DNA from: Mucilaginibacter hurinus
Lineage (GTDB): Bacteria; Bacteroidota; Bacteroidia; Sphingobacteriales; Sphingobacteriaceae
Reading direction: 5' to 3'
Length of the DNA stretch: 64,000 nt
NCBI RefSeq assembly: GCF_003324525.1
Contig: NZ_QGDC01000003.1
Span: 248,001-312,000 of the forward strand
This document shows, one piece after another, positions 1 through 8,698 of this stretch; position 1 is the first letter of the stretch, and every line of letters starts with the position of its first letter. The notes under the pieces are model-generated. The model had not been told where the DNA came from. It did no database searches and saw only the letters and a program-made list of their open reading frames with translations. Position numbers and translations under genes: made by a program.

Positions 1-114
1 TAAAGTTTCACGAAAGCCAATACCGGTTTCTTTAAATGATTGCTGGGCTTTGGTTGCGTTGGCGCAAATCAACAGAAAAGCGCACGTCAATGTAACAAGG
101 CGTAATGGGTTCAT
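1..114 (-). CDS. Secreted protein, N-terminal fragment (runs off the window)
   Basis: The first 38 codons of a leftward gene are visible, beginning with ATG at 114. The N-terminus has a basic start (Asn-Pro-Leu-Arg), a hydrophobic stretch (residues 6-20) and an Ala-Gln-Gln junction near residue 24, which is a standard Sec signal peptide with a Bacteroidota-style cleavage site before Gln. The rest of the gene lies outside the window, so the mature protein cannot be assigned. It is transcribed in the same direction as the kinase upstream of it, from which it is separated by 73 nt. Confidence 0.6.
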   Translation of the reverse strand, partial: MNPLRLVTLTCAFLLICANATKAQQSFKETGIGFRETL

Positions 115-187
115 CGGTTTTTTAAAAAGGTAGGCTAATATAAAATAAAATCAGCCCAATTAAAAGGCAGTTTATATAGCTAATGTG

Positions 188-1102
188 TTATATATCAAAC
201 CTTGATAAGCCTACAAATTGCTGAATCCGATCTGAAATTTCCTGTTGTGTAAGATTCTTTATACGTTCAGTACCAAACTTTTCCACACAGAACGAAGCAA
301 GGGCCGATCCGTATATCAGTGCGTTCTTCATATTATTAAAGTTAACCGTGCCTACACGGGCCAAATGGCCTATAAAACCGCCTGCAAATGTATCGCCGGC
401 GCCGGTTGGGTCAAATACATCTGCAAGAGGCAAAGCTGGCGTTGCAAAAACGTTGGTTTCATCAAATAGTAAGGCACCATGCTCGCCCTTTTTGATAACC
501 AAATATTTAGGGCCCATCGCCAGAATTTTGCGGGCTGCCTTCACCAGCGAGTATTCGCCGGATAATTGGCGCGCCTCTTCATCATTGATGGTGAGTACAT
601 CAACCATCTTAATGGTCTCAAGCAAATCATCCAGTGCAATATTCATCCAAAAGTTCATCGTATCCATTACGATAAGTTTGGGGCGGTTGCGTAGTCGTCT
701 TATAACTGTTTGCTGTATTTGTGGAGTTAGATTGCCAAGCATCAGGTATTCACAATTCTGATAACTTTCAGGAATAACCGGATCAAAGTTTGCCAGTACA
801 TTCAGTTCAGTAATAAGCGTATCGCGGGTGTTCATGTCGTTATGATACCTGCCGCTCCAAAAAAATGATTTTTCGCCTTTTTTTACCTGCAGTCCCTCAG
901 TATTAACTCCATGGTCATTTAGATCCTTTATCTCGCTTTCCGGAAAATCGTCACCTACCACCGCTACGATGTTTACCTTATCATAAAAGTATGATGCTGC
1001 CAGACCTGCGTAGGTAGCGGCGCCGCCTACTATTTTATCTGCTTTACCAAAAGGGGTTTCAAGAGCGTCAAACGCCACGGTGCCAATTACTACCAAACTC
1101 AT
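188..1102 (-). CDS. PfkB-family carbohydrate/nucleoside kinase
   Basis: This 304-residue protein is a ribokinase-fold sugar or nucleoside kinase that transfers the gamma-phosphate of ATP to a small hydroxylated substrate in the cytoplasm. The GG motif of the substrate pocket is near residues 26-27. PfkB signature 2 (DPTGAGDTFAGGF, residues 231-243) contains the anion hole and the catalytic Asp237. The length is normal for the family. The reading frame extends 23 codons upstream, but the ATG at 1102 gives the usual family start (M-S-L-V-V-I-G). The substrate cannot be told from sequence; adenosine-kinase-like and fructokinase-like members are both possible. The divergent tRNA-Asn promoter lies just upstream. 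Confidence 0.85.
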   Translation of the reverse strand: MSLVVIGTVAFDALETPFGKADKIVGGAATYAGLAASYFYDKVNIVAVVGDDFPESEIKDLNDHGVNTEGLQVKKGEKSFFWSGRYHNDMNTRDTLITELNVLANFDPVIPESYQNCEYLMLGNLTPQIQQTVIRRLRNRPKLIVMDTMNFWMNIALDDLLETIKMVDVLTINDEEARQLSGEYSLVKAARKILAMGPKYLVIKKGEHGALLFDETNVFATPALPLADVFDPTGAGDTFAGGFIGHLARVGTVNFNNMKNALIYGSALASFCVEKFGTERIKNLTQQEISDRIQQFVGLSRFDI

Positions 1103-1135
1103 GCGTGAATATTTTTTTATTTTTTTGCGCAAATA

Positions 1136-1166
1136 TTGTGAAATTAAGCCGAAAATTATACTTTTG
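1136..1166 (+). promoter_or_regulatory. Promoter of tRNA-Asn (TTG-N20-TAnnTTTG)
   Basis: A TTG at 1136-1138 and a perfect Bacteroidota -7 box TACTTTTG at 1159-1166 are separated by 20 nt. This predicts a transcript start near 1171, about 20 nt before the mature tRNA. The arrangement matches the -33/-7 consensus of the Bacteroidota primary sigma factor. Confidence 0.7.
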
Positions 1167-1190
1167 CACACTCTAATCGAGAAAACGCAC

Positions 1191-1267
1191 TCCTGAGTAG
1201 CTCAGCCGGTTAGAGCATCTGACTGTTAATCAGAGGGTCGCTGGTTCGAGCCCAGCCTCAGGAGCCA
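1191..1267 (+). tRNA. tRNA-Asn (anticodon GTT)
   Basis: This is a 77-nt cloverleaf with encoded CCA. The acceptor stem TCCTGAG pairs with CTCAGGA, followed by discriminator G. The D arm is GCTC...GAGC. The anticodon stem TCTGA/TCAGA encloses the loop CTGTTAA with anticodon GTT. The T stem GCTGG/CCAGC encloses TTCGAGC. All stems are perfectly paired, so the gene looks functional. It stands alone with its own promoter and terminator. Confidence 0.97.
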
Positions 1268-1269
1268 CG

Positions 1270-1298
1270 AGCCCCGCAAGTCCGCGGGGCTTTTTTTA
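1270..1298 (+). terminator. Rho-independent terminator of tRNA-Asn
   Basis: An 8-bp G+C-rich stem (AGCCCCGC/GCGGGGCT) closes a 6-nt loop and is followed by seven or more T residues, starting 3 nt after the encoded CCA. Confidence 0.9.
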
Positions 1299-1346
1299 TG
1301 GATTTTATTTTGGTCCTTTTTATCAGTTGGTAGCACAAGGGTACGA

Positions 1347-2804
1347 TTACTGCAATAAAACTTTACCGGATTTGTTTATGCCTTCAGCTGCGATATTTAG
1401 AATGTATGTACCGGGGGAGGTAGCAACATCTAAGGTATAATGCTCAGTTGTGTTTACATTAAATGTTTGCTTAGTTAGCTGTTTACCATATAGCGTAGTT
1501 AAAGTGGCCGTCAGGGCTTTGCCTTTATAAGCTTTTAAATCGAAACTCACTTTACCTGATGTAGCAGGATTAGGATATATATTGAACGTAACATCAGTTG
1601 GAGCCGAATGAGACAAGTAATTACTTTTTACCAATACAGATCTTATTGGCGAGCGTTTTTCCATACCGCCTTCCCACCATACAAATACATAATGTACATA
1701 CGTATCTTTTAATACAATGATCTCTGTATCCCAATACCTGTAAGTGGAAGGCATATTGTGCGTAAAGCCTTTTGAAAATATAGTTCCTACATATTTGTAA
1801 CTATTCCTGTCGTACTTATCGCCATAACTACGATATATAGCGCCGTGATGATGAAAATGTTCAGACTGTGTGATAATATCAATTTTAACAGGGCTATAAC
1901 CATTGTTACTGGTTACTTGAAAGGTCTTAATATCCACATAAGCTTTAAATGTAAATTTTTTCGACCTGTCGATAGTTGCTTTGTTATTTGCATCGTATAA
2001 CACAAATCGGTAATACCTGGTACCTTCATAGGAAGTTACCCCGCTGATTGGTAACTCTGCCTTAAAATTAGTGCCTATGCCACCCGGGATGGTATCAACA
2101 GAGTAAAAGTTTATATTATCACTGCTTTCCTGCAGTATAAAATGGTCGTGATTATTTAATGCGGTGATAAAGTTGACATTTATCTTATTTCCACTGGGCC
2201 TGGCCGTATAACTCGCAACAGTGTCTGCAGGCGCCCCGTGAATATCTGCACTAGTTGATAATGGAGCAGGTTCAAACGGACCCAACACATCTAATCCTAT
2301 AAAATAATAAGCTGTACCCTGTTTAACGTGTTTTGTTGGTTTAATGCACCATTCAATCTCTGTTGATTGTCCATGTTTGAGTATCATCCCACCGGTACCC
2401 GCCTGGGTCACCACTTTACCGGGTATAAAATCGTTACTAAATATCTGGCTGGTTGTAGGTTGACCATTTGTCACATATTTCGAACTTGTAATTATAAATG
2501 CGTCGGTTGTATTTGGATCACTCGTTAACACCTTATAATCTGCATCGGCAGCACTCTTATTTCGCAAAACGTGTGTTACAGATAGGTTAATGTTAATGTC
2601 TTCATTAGTATTGTAGTACCCGATACGAAGCCTGATGGGGTTGAAATTTGAAATTTGCGTACCCGTGTGCGCGGCCGCACTCCAGGTAGCTGTTTTCTCG
2701 TTGCCATTATCATTTCGCCACCGATAGCCTGAAGTGGCGAAAACGCCGGCGAAAGTGTTTGCACAAATTAATACAATCGCAATAGAAAGCAGGATCTTAT
2801 TCAT
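1347..2804 (-). CDS. Secreted protein with T9SS type A sorting domain
   Basis: This 485-residue protein has a signal peptide (residues 1 to about 23). Its C-terminal ~75 residues form a type A T9SS sorting domain, recognisable from NIYPNPATSGKVSF, the later GTYILNI and a short basic tail ending KVLLQ. It should cross the inner membrane by Sec and the outer membrane by T9SS, with the C-terminal domain removed. The N-terminal ~180 residues and the middle beta-rich part, which resembles fibronectin-type modules, match no family I can name. The gene is isolated, with 654 nt free upstream. PorX, the T9SS regulator, is encoded at 41.6-43.2 kb. Confidence 0.8.
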   Translation of the reverse strand: MNKILLSIAIVLICANTFAGVFATSGYRWRNDNGNEKTATWSAAAHTGTQISNFNPIRLRIGYYNTNEDININLSVTHVLRNKSAADADYKVLTSDPNTTDAFIITSSKYVTNGQPTTSQIFSNDFIPGKVVTQAGTGGMILKHGQSTEIEWCIKPTKHVKQGTAYYFIGLDVLGPFEPAPLSTSADIHGAPADTVASYTARPSGNKINVNFITALNNHDHFILQESSDNINFYSVDTIPGGIGTNFKAELPISGVTSYEGTRYYRFVLYDANNKATIDRSKKFTFKAYVDIKTFQVTSNNGYSPVKIDIITQSEHFHHHGAIYRSYGDKYDRNSYKYVGTIFSKGFTHNMPSTYRYWDTEIIVLKDTYVHYVFVWWEGGMEKRSPIRSVLVKSNYLSHSAPTDVTFNIYPNPATSGKVSFDLKAYKGKALTATLTTLYGKQLTKQTFNVNTTEHYTLDVATSPGTYILNIAAEGINKSGKVLLQ

Positions 2805-3458
2805 GATGTGTGATTTAGGTGATAATAAAAGAGTTATTTTTTGTATTTATAACTTAGATCTAGTGATGATAAATATATGTAAATTATATTTCCATTATTA
2901 TACTCCTTTTTTACTCGGTTATGAAAGGAGCCTGATAAGTGGAGCTCAATTTATTATTCCGGCAGATTAAGATATTTGCAGATTCCTTTATCGAGCAAAT
3001 CATTTTTTATTAAGATCCTAGATTTTCGTAAATCACCAGGATTAATGATACAGGCGCATAGCGCCGTAAACCAAGTCATCTAATCAGACTTTTAAAAACA
3101 CCTGTATAGGACACAGTACGAGCTCGGGCGCAAAGACAAACATTATTCAATGCTACAGAAGTAAAAGCATTTATACAGAGGCTGCAACAAAAACCACTGC
3201 AGAGATTGACCATCCGGAGAAAGGCACACATATATCATGACGTTGAAATTACGTCAACATAATATTGCAGCAGATATAGAAATGATAAATACTCAACAAA
3301 ATTAATGACGCCTATAAACGACTATTGAAAATGATGTATAACGTGTTTGATTGATATGGCGTTGTTAAACGTAGTAGGGTTTATAAGTTATATAATAAAC
3401 ACAATTGAAAGGCATAATAAACGACAAGTAATTACTGCTCTTTATTATAATCTATCAC
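2805..3458. other. 654-nt intergenic region without a recognisable gene
   Basis: This A+T-rich stretch separates the T9SS cargo gene from the GH106 gene. I see no convincing start codon with a coding-like frame, no tRNA-like fold and no strong terminator. A 56-codon stop-free stretch on the + strand (3070-3240) lacks an ATG and looks accidental or like decayed coding DNA. The end nearest 2805 must contain the promoter of the leftward T9SS gene, but no perfect TAnnTTTG box is visible. Confidence 0.5.
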
Positions 3459-6400
3459 TTACTCCTCTGATTTAATAACAACCGGCCCCATCAATCCCGA
3501 GGGCAATAACCCATCACCCGGTTTATACGGATTGACATTAAGCCACGTCAGGCGCTTATCCGCAGTAAGGCTGCTATCGCCTATCAAGCGGTTCACCCAG
3601 GTGTTTACTACCTCAATTTCCAGTTCGTTCTTACCCGGTTTTAAAGCTCCGGCTACATCCACACTGTACGGCGGTGTCCATACGGTGCCCAAATCCTTGC
3701 CATTAAGTTTTATTTTTGCCATTACGTTTACTTTGCCCAGGTCAATAGTTATCTTTTTACCGGTTTTTATATCCGCCTTAAATGTAGTTTTGTATACAGC
3801 GGTACCCGAATAGTACTTTATCCTGTCGTCCCGGCTGTCTGCCCAGTTGGTTAACGTAGTAAAAACAACCTGTTCGGCCGGGCCGCCAAAAGTTTTATCG
3901 AACGATACCTGCCATGGCATGTTCAAGGTCAACAAAGATTTTTGTACCGGGAAATTCTTCAGGCCGGGCAGGCGCTTCACCATCTTGTCAGTAAATATAA
4001 CAAAGCCGCTTTCAGCGCCTTCCAGCTCTAGTGGCACGGTTGTGAGGCTATCTGCAACACTAAATTCGGGTAACAGGCGGGTTTCGCCCGTAACCGGGTT
4101 CCACCACTCGGGCTGCCTGCCTTTCGCCCTGAATTTCGGACTAATACTAATCGTGCTGTCAGACTGGTTTGTAACAAAGTAAATATCCGCTTCCGGAGTT
4201 ATGCGGTGCGTGTATAATACCGGTGCTTTTCCCTCCACTGAAAAATCGGGTTTAAGTTTGAGCAACTTAAATGCTTCTTCCATTGTATAACCGCACAAAA
4301 CCATACCCTTCCCATACCGGTTGTGTTTAATGCTAACACCGTCAGCCTTACCCCATAGTTCCCCAGCTATGGCTCTAACTTGCTCGTCTGCTTTGCCAAA
4401 ACTTTGCAGGCTCGGCGAACATAGGGGTTTCGGCCCTAATATTACCGCACCGGCTTTCACCAGGTCGCGAATGCTTTTCAAGAGTTCCGGGCGCATCGTC
4501 TCGAGCTTTGGCAACACCATTAAACTGTACGTTATGCCCTCGGGCAATGTTAGCTTGCCATTATTTACCGACAAACGGTTTTCTATTACCTCGGCATTTA
4601 TATAATCATATCCATAGCCATCAGGCAATTGGGGATCACGCACACCCGTCATTTTAGGTGCATCCTCACCTATAAAATACGCTACGTCATTTACCGGCGT
4701 GCCTTGTTGCAACATGTGGTTACAACGACGCAGGTAATCAATAAAGGCTTTACCTTGTTTAAACCAGGTGTTATTACGGTTAAACTCAGTGCCAAAACCC
4801 GCATTAATACCCGGAACTTTATCCGCATAAGGTTGTTGAATATAAACGTGTAAAATGGTGTTGTTTACCCCTTCGGTAAACGACCAATCTCCCCGCTTTT
4901 TCAACAGCGCCGGGTGACGGCCATAAGTGAAAAAACCGGCGGTAAATGATTCTGCAGACACTTTGTTTTTACCGTAAATATGGGCAGCCGACGATGCTGC
5001 TTTACACTCAATGCTACCCAGGTCGCTCTCATTCCAAAATTCGCCGCCAACCTCATCAGCCTGGCCACCGTATTTTAAAAACTCTGACGGGTAACCCCAA
5101 TGACCATAATTTTCCAGCCATAACCCCAGCTTGTTTTTGTGGCACAGCTCACGCAAGCCACCAACATAATCATAAGCAACTTTATCTGCTACCAGCCGCC
5201 GGAGGTCCCATAAAAAGCGATTGCTGGCATCGGCGCTGTGTACAATTCTGCCTGTTAATACCGGCAGCCAGGGCAGCGGGTCATAGCCGTACTGCTTTTT
5301 AAATGTTTCGGCCATGCCATCAGTCCAGTTCTGCGAGCCGGTTTCGTAGCTATCCGCAACCACATACTTAAATGAAGTGCGATCAGCAGCCGGTATTTTT
5401 TTTATTACTTCGCCAATAAAGGAGTTATATAGGGTGAGCAATGCCTCGCGGCTCATCTTGTCAACCTCAAGCCCGGTGCCCTCCGCAGGTGCGGGCGAGT
5501 TTGTAACCCCGGTGGGCAACATACCATAGCGCACAATAGTCCATTTGCCGGGCGGCACTTTCCAGCTAATCACATCCTTGCCCAATAAGGACGTAAGGTT
5601 GATAATTTTTCCGGCATCAATATAACCGGAGCCTTCCTGTTGTACCGGCCATTGGTACTCATTCCATAAAGGCAGTGGCGACTGGAACATTTTTGCCAGC
5701 TGTTTTTCAGCATAGCTCTCCAGGTAGGGCGTACCGCTGAGCTTTAATTCGTTAATACCACTATTGCCCCCGTCTATGTTTGTTAATACCAGCCTAAAAC
5801 GGTTTGAACAAATTTTGGTGAATGATACTGATACCGGCGCATAGGGAATAAATCCGACGGTTAGCATAGCATTGTACCTTATGATCTTGAATTTTTTAAC
5901 GGACACGAATCCGGAAACCGTTTCCGCAAACAATTCTGCCGAAGCAGTTAATGGATTATGCGCAGGATATAATAGCAGGCTTTGCGCTTCCAGACCGGCA
6001 GGCGCGCTGATGTCAAAGCTAACCGACTTACTTTTTATAACCTCCTCTGAAAATGTGGCCGTTGTATTTATATCGCCATCTGTTAACGCGGCGATGTTGT
6101 TAACCGGCAGATTTGATATTACTGTATGTTTCTGCTTAGAGAGTTCTGTGCCTTGCTGTGCTGGAAATGCCAGTACGGCAACATCTTGCCAGTGTTGAGC
6201 AGCCGGTTTTGGTAAATTAACGGTTTTGGGTCCGGTAACGGTTACCTCATCTGCCGCCAGGTAACGCATAGTTTCTGCCGGCTTAACCCAGGGGCCCCCA
6301 CTTTGGCTCCAGCCCGGGCTGTTAAACATTCCTATATCCACGCCTGTTTGCCCGCCGGTTTTCATAGCCTGGTGCACAACCTCCCACCACTCTGCCGTAA

Positions 6401-6665
6401 ACATTTTAACAGGGCCCTCCGGTACATCGCCTAAGCCGATATTACCAATAAAAGCCCGGCCAATACCCACTTCAGCCATTGCCTGCAAGTCTTTTACCAC
6501 ACCTTCTTTTGATATATTACCGTTAAGCCAATACCAGTACACGCCTGGCTTACTTGATGCCGGAGGCCGCAAAAAGTCAGCCGGCGACGGTAACTGCTGC
6601 GCTTGTAACTGTGAAGCGAACAAAATAATCAGGAATAGATAGCTTACATAAAAAAAGTTCCGCAT
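3459..6665 (-). CDS. Glycoside hydrolase family 106-type alpha-L-rhamnosidase
   Basis: This 1068-residue secreted enzyme has a signal peptide (about residues 1-22, cleavage before Gln). Near residues 41-63 it has the family-typical opening GVYWYWLNGNISKEGV, the start of the (beta/alpha)8 region of GH106 enzymes of Bacteroidota. The C-terminus (about 920-1060) is a GH2-like beta-sandwich carbohydrate-binding module, with PGKNELEIEVVNTWVNRLIG. GH106 enzymes remove terminal alpha-L-rhamnose from pectin-type glycans in the periplasm or at the surface. There are no SusC/SusD genes beside it, so it is not inside a classical polysaccharide utilisation locus here. Substrate specificity is not readable from sequence. 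Confidence 0.85.
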   Translation of the reverse strand: MRNFFYVSYLFLIILFASQLQAQQLPSPADFLRPPASSKPGVYWYWLNGNISKEGVVKDLQAMAEVGIGRAFIGNIGLGDVPEGPVKMFTAEWWEVVHQAMKTGGQTGVDIGMFNSPGWSQSGGPWVKPAETMRYLAADEVTVTGPKTVNLPKPAAQHWQDVAVLAFPAQQGTELSKQKHTVISNLPVNNIAALTDGDINTTATFSEEVIKSKSVSFDISAPAGLEAQSLLLYPAHNPLTASAELFAETVSGFVSVKKFKIIRYNAMLTVGFIPYAPVSVSFTKICSNRFRLVLTNIDGGNSGINELKLSGTPYLESYAEKQLAKMFQSPLPLWNEYQWPVQQEGSGYIDAGKIINLTSLLGKDVISWKVPPGKWTIVRYGMLPTGVTNSPAPAEGTGLEVDKMSREALLTLYNSFIGEVIKKIPAADRTSFKYVVADSYETGSQNWTDGMAETFKKQYGYDPLPWLPVLTGRIVHSADASNRFLWDLRRLVADKVAYDYVGGLRELCHKNKLGLWLENYGHWGYPSEFLKYGGQADEVGGEFWNESDLGSIECKAASSAAHIYGKNKVSAESFTAGFFTYGRHPALLKKRGDWSFTEGVNNTILHVYIQQPYADKVPGINAGFGTEFNRNNTWFKQGKAFIDYLRRCNHMLQQGTPVNDVAYFIGEDAPKMTGVRDPQLPDGYGYDYINAEVIENRLSVNNGKLTLPEGITYSLMVLPKLETMRPELLKSIRDLVKAGAVILGPKPLCSPSLQSFGKADEQVRAIAGELWGKADGVSIKHNRYGKGMVLCGYTMEEAFKLLKLKPDFSVEGKAPVLYTHRITPEADIYFVTNQSDSTISISPKFRAKGRQPEWWNPVTGETRLLPEFSVADSLTTVPLELEGAESGFVIFTDKMVKRLPGLKNFPVQKSLLTLNMPWQVSFDKTFGGPAEQVVFTTLTNWADSRDDRIKYYSGTAVYKTTFKADIKTGKKITIDLGKVNVMAKIKLNGKDLGTVWTPPYSVDVAGALKPGKNELEIEVVNTWVNRLIGDSSLTADKRLTWLNVNPYKPGDGLLPSGLMGPVVIKSEE

Positions 6666-6856
6666 AACTATGGCAGGTATAATTTAGTGTAAAGATAGCC
6701 CCGAAAGAATATCAGCCATCCTGAGCTGTCGCATAATTAGTTATGCATCTGCAACGCTACACTAAAAATGCCTTGCATTATTGTCATGATCCGGTAACTC
6801 CTGACTTGTTAACAAAATCATGAACACTGTGTGACAATATAAAATTAAGGTCACTA

Positions 6857-6864
6857 TAAATTTG
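6857..6864 (+). promoter_or_regulatory. -7 box TAAATTTG, 7 nt before the DsbA-like ATG
   Basis: A perfect TAnnTTTG box ends 7 nt before the ATG at 6872. This places transcription initiation at or next to the start codon and predicts a leaderless mRNA, or use of the second in-frame ATG at 6878 with a 5'UTR of about 6 nt. Confidence 0.6.
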
Positions 6865-6871
6865 TAGCAAG

Positions 6872-7585
6872 ATGAAAATGAAGATAGAGGTCTGGAGTGA
6901 TGTAATGTGCCCGTTTTGCTATATAGGCAAACGTAAATTTGAAACCGCGCTTGGTCAGTTTGATTATGCGGGTGACGTCGAAGTAATTTGGAAAAGCTAC
7001 CAGTTATCGCCTGATATGCAGACATCGCCCGGTAAAAGCATACACCAGTTTTTGGCGGACCATAAAGGGATAACCCTTGAACACGCTACAGAGATGAATG
7101 CACAGGTGGCTGGTTTTGCCGCACAGGCGGGCCTCAATTTTGATTTTGACCGCACTATTCCGGCTAACACTTTTAAGGCCCACCGCTTTGCGCACCTGGC
7201 CAAACAACATGGGCTGCAGGACAAAGCCGAAGAAGCTTTGTTTGAGGCCTATTTTACCAAAGGTGAAAATATTGACGATACAACGACCCTGGTAGGATTG
7301 GGGGATACCATTGGACTGGATGCCGCAGAAACCGAAATGGTTTTGCAAAGTGACCGATACGCCGCTGATGTAAACCAGGACATTTACGAAGCGCAGCAAA
7401 TTGGTGTACGTGGCGTCCCTTTTTTCGTATTCGACAGAAAGGTGGCTGTGTCAGGCGCCCAGGACAGTTCGGTGTTTTTACAAGCGCTTGAAAAAACTTA
7501 TACTGAATGGCAGAAAAGTAATCCGCAAACGATAGCGGAAATCATCCAGGGATCGTCATGTGCTCCCGACGAAGAATGCGGTTAA
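6872..7585 (+). CDS. DsbA-family (FrnE-like) thiol oxidoreductase
   Basis: This 237-residue cytoplasmic protein has no signal peptide. The thioredoxin fold carries a helical insertion and an active-site CPFC motif at residues 16-19 after a short beta strand, and the cis-Pro loop is RGVPFFVFD near residue 180. This is the FrnE/2-hydroxychromene-2-carboxylate-isomerase-related branch of the DsbA family. FrnE homologues act in disulphide exchange and redox stress. The C-terminus carries a second Cys pair (SSCAPDEEC), as in FrnE proteins, where tail cysteines can exchange with the active site. The gene is monocistronic with its own promoter. Confidence 0.88.
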   Translation: MKMKIEVWSDVMCPFCYIGKRKFETALGQFDYAGDVEVIWKSYQLSPDMQTSPGKSIHQFLADHKGITLEHATEMNAQVAGFAAQAGLNFDFDRTIPANTFKAHRFAHLAKQHGLQDKAEEALFEAYFTKGENIDDTTTLVGLGDTIGLDAAETEMVLQSDRYAADVNQDIYEAQQIGVRGVPFFVFDRKVAVSGAQDSSVFLQALEKTYTEWQKSNPQTIAEIIQGSSCAPDEECG

Positions 7586-7631
7586 CATTGACTGACGGTT
7601 TGATACATGAATCCTTTAAACACGGGATATA

Positions 7632-7919
7632 TTACTTTCTTTCACTATGTCCCAAATTCTTATCAGGACTTACTACATCGCGCACCAACTGCTTTAATTC
7701 CTTAATATCTTTAAAGCCGCCGTTTAATTTTCTGTCAAACACAACATTACCATCAACGCTGATGATATATGCACCACTGGTGGTGCTTGGCACTAACAAT
7801 ACGCCATGCAGTTCGTCAGTAAAAGTAGTTAACAACTCCTGCGCCATATAAGCTGCGCGCAACATCCATCCGCACTTCGGGCAATACTCAATCGCTACAG
7901 TAGGTTTATTTTTCTGCAT
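7632..7919 (-). CDS. SelT/SelW/SelH family (Rdx) redox protein, Cys form
   Basis: This small 95-residue thioredoxin-like protein has a redox CPKC motif at residues 13-16 (EYCPKCGW), the position occupied by Cys-x-x-Sec in selenoprotein W. The mid-region SGAYIISVDGNVVFDRK is typical of the Rdx fold. It has no signal peptide, so it is cytoplasmic. Its ATG begins 1 nt after the stop codon of the pseudouridine synthase gene, so the two are co-transcribed leftward. The physiological partner of bacterial Rdx proteins is not well defined. Confidence 0.85.
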   Translation of the reverse strand: MQKNKPTVAIEYCPKCGWMLRAAYMAQELLTTFTDELHGVLLVPSTTSGAYIISVDGNVVFDRKLNGGFKDIKELKQLVRDVVSPDKNLGHSERK

Positions 7920-7920
7920 A

Positions 7921-8640
7921 CTATATCTTATTAAAATTATTCACCTCCATTTGCACTGGTAGCTCCCAGCCCATCAATGTCATCACACGTTTAAATTCGT
8001 CCTGCACACAGGCGCTTATGGTTACATCAATATTTCTGACGGGGTGGTTAAATGTTAAGTGTGCTGCGTGCAGTAACATAGTACTCATATCCCATTTTTG
8101 GCTAAACAGTTTGTTTTGCTTGTTGCAGCCATGTGTACGGTCGCCAATAATCGGGTGAAATATATGCGCCATATGCTTACGTATCTGGTGCATACGGCCG
8201 GTTGTTGGAGTTACTTCAATCAGCGAGTACCGTGAGGTAGTATGTTTACCAAGCGGCACCTCTAACTCGGCCCGGTTTAACGTAACAAAGGTAGTAAAAG
8301 CGTCCTGCAAGGTGCCGTTCTCTTTACGCAAAGGGTAGTTTATTTCAACGCTATCATCAGTGTACCCCCGTACAATGGCCAGGTACTTTTTGTGAACCCT
8401 GTTTTCGGCAAATTGCTGCTGCATAAGTATCTCGGTCGGCTTATCCAGTGCAAACAGCAGTAGGCCACCTGTTTTCCGATCAATACGATGGCAGGGATAT
8501 ACCTTTTGACCAATTTGATCGCGCAGCAGTTGCAGCGCAAACTCTTCGGCATCATCAGCAATGCCTGTGCGATGCACCAACAGGCCATGTGGTTTATTTA
8601 TGGCAACCAATTGGCTGTCGCTGTAAACAATTTCGAGCAT
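7921..8640 (-). CDS. RluA-family pseudouridine synthase (TruC-like)
   Basis: This 239-residue protein isomerises uridine to pseudouridine in RNA. The RluA catalytic motif HRIDRKTGG carries the nucleophilic Asp54, and the downstream KKYLAIVRG and GRMHQIRKHMAH blocks are family hallmarks. There is no S4 domain, and the length and motif spacing resemble TruC, which acts on tRNA position 65. The target is therefore likely tRNA, but this is inferred. The frame continues 12 codons upstream; the ATG at 8640 is preferred because it starts directly at the first conserved strand (M-L-E-I-V-Y). It forms a tight pair with the SelW-like gene downstream. Confidence 0.87.
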   Translation of the reverse strand: MLEIVYSDSQLVAINKPHGLLVHRTGIADDAEEFALQLLRDQIGQKVYPCHRIDRKTGGLLLFALDKPTEILMQQQFAENRVHKKYLAIVRGYTDDSVEINYPLRKENGTLQDAFTTFVTLNRAELEVPLGKHTTSRYSLIEVTPTTGRMHQIRKHMAHIFHPIIGDRTHGCNKQNKLFSQKWDMSTMLLHAAHLTFNHPVRNIDVTISACVQDEFKRVMTLMGWELPVQMEVNNFNKI

Positions 8641-8698
8641 ATAGTACTGGTTGGGTATAGCTAAACGCCTGCCCAATGTGGTAAAATTAAAAATAAAA

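Noticed and set aside
3070..3240. 56-codon stop-free stretch in the large gap upstream of the T9SS cargo gene
   Set aside because: It has no start codon and no recognisable domain; too short to call a pseudogene.
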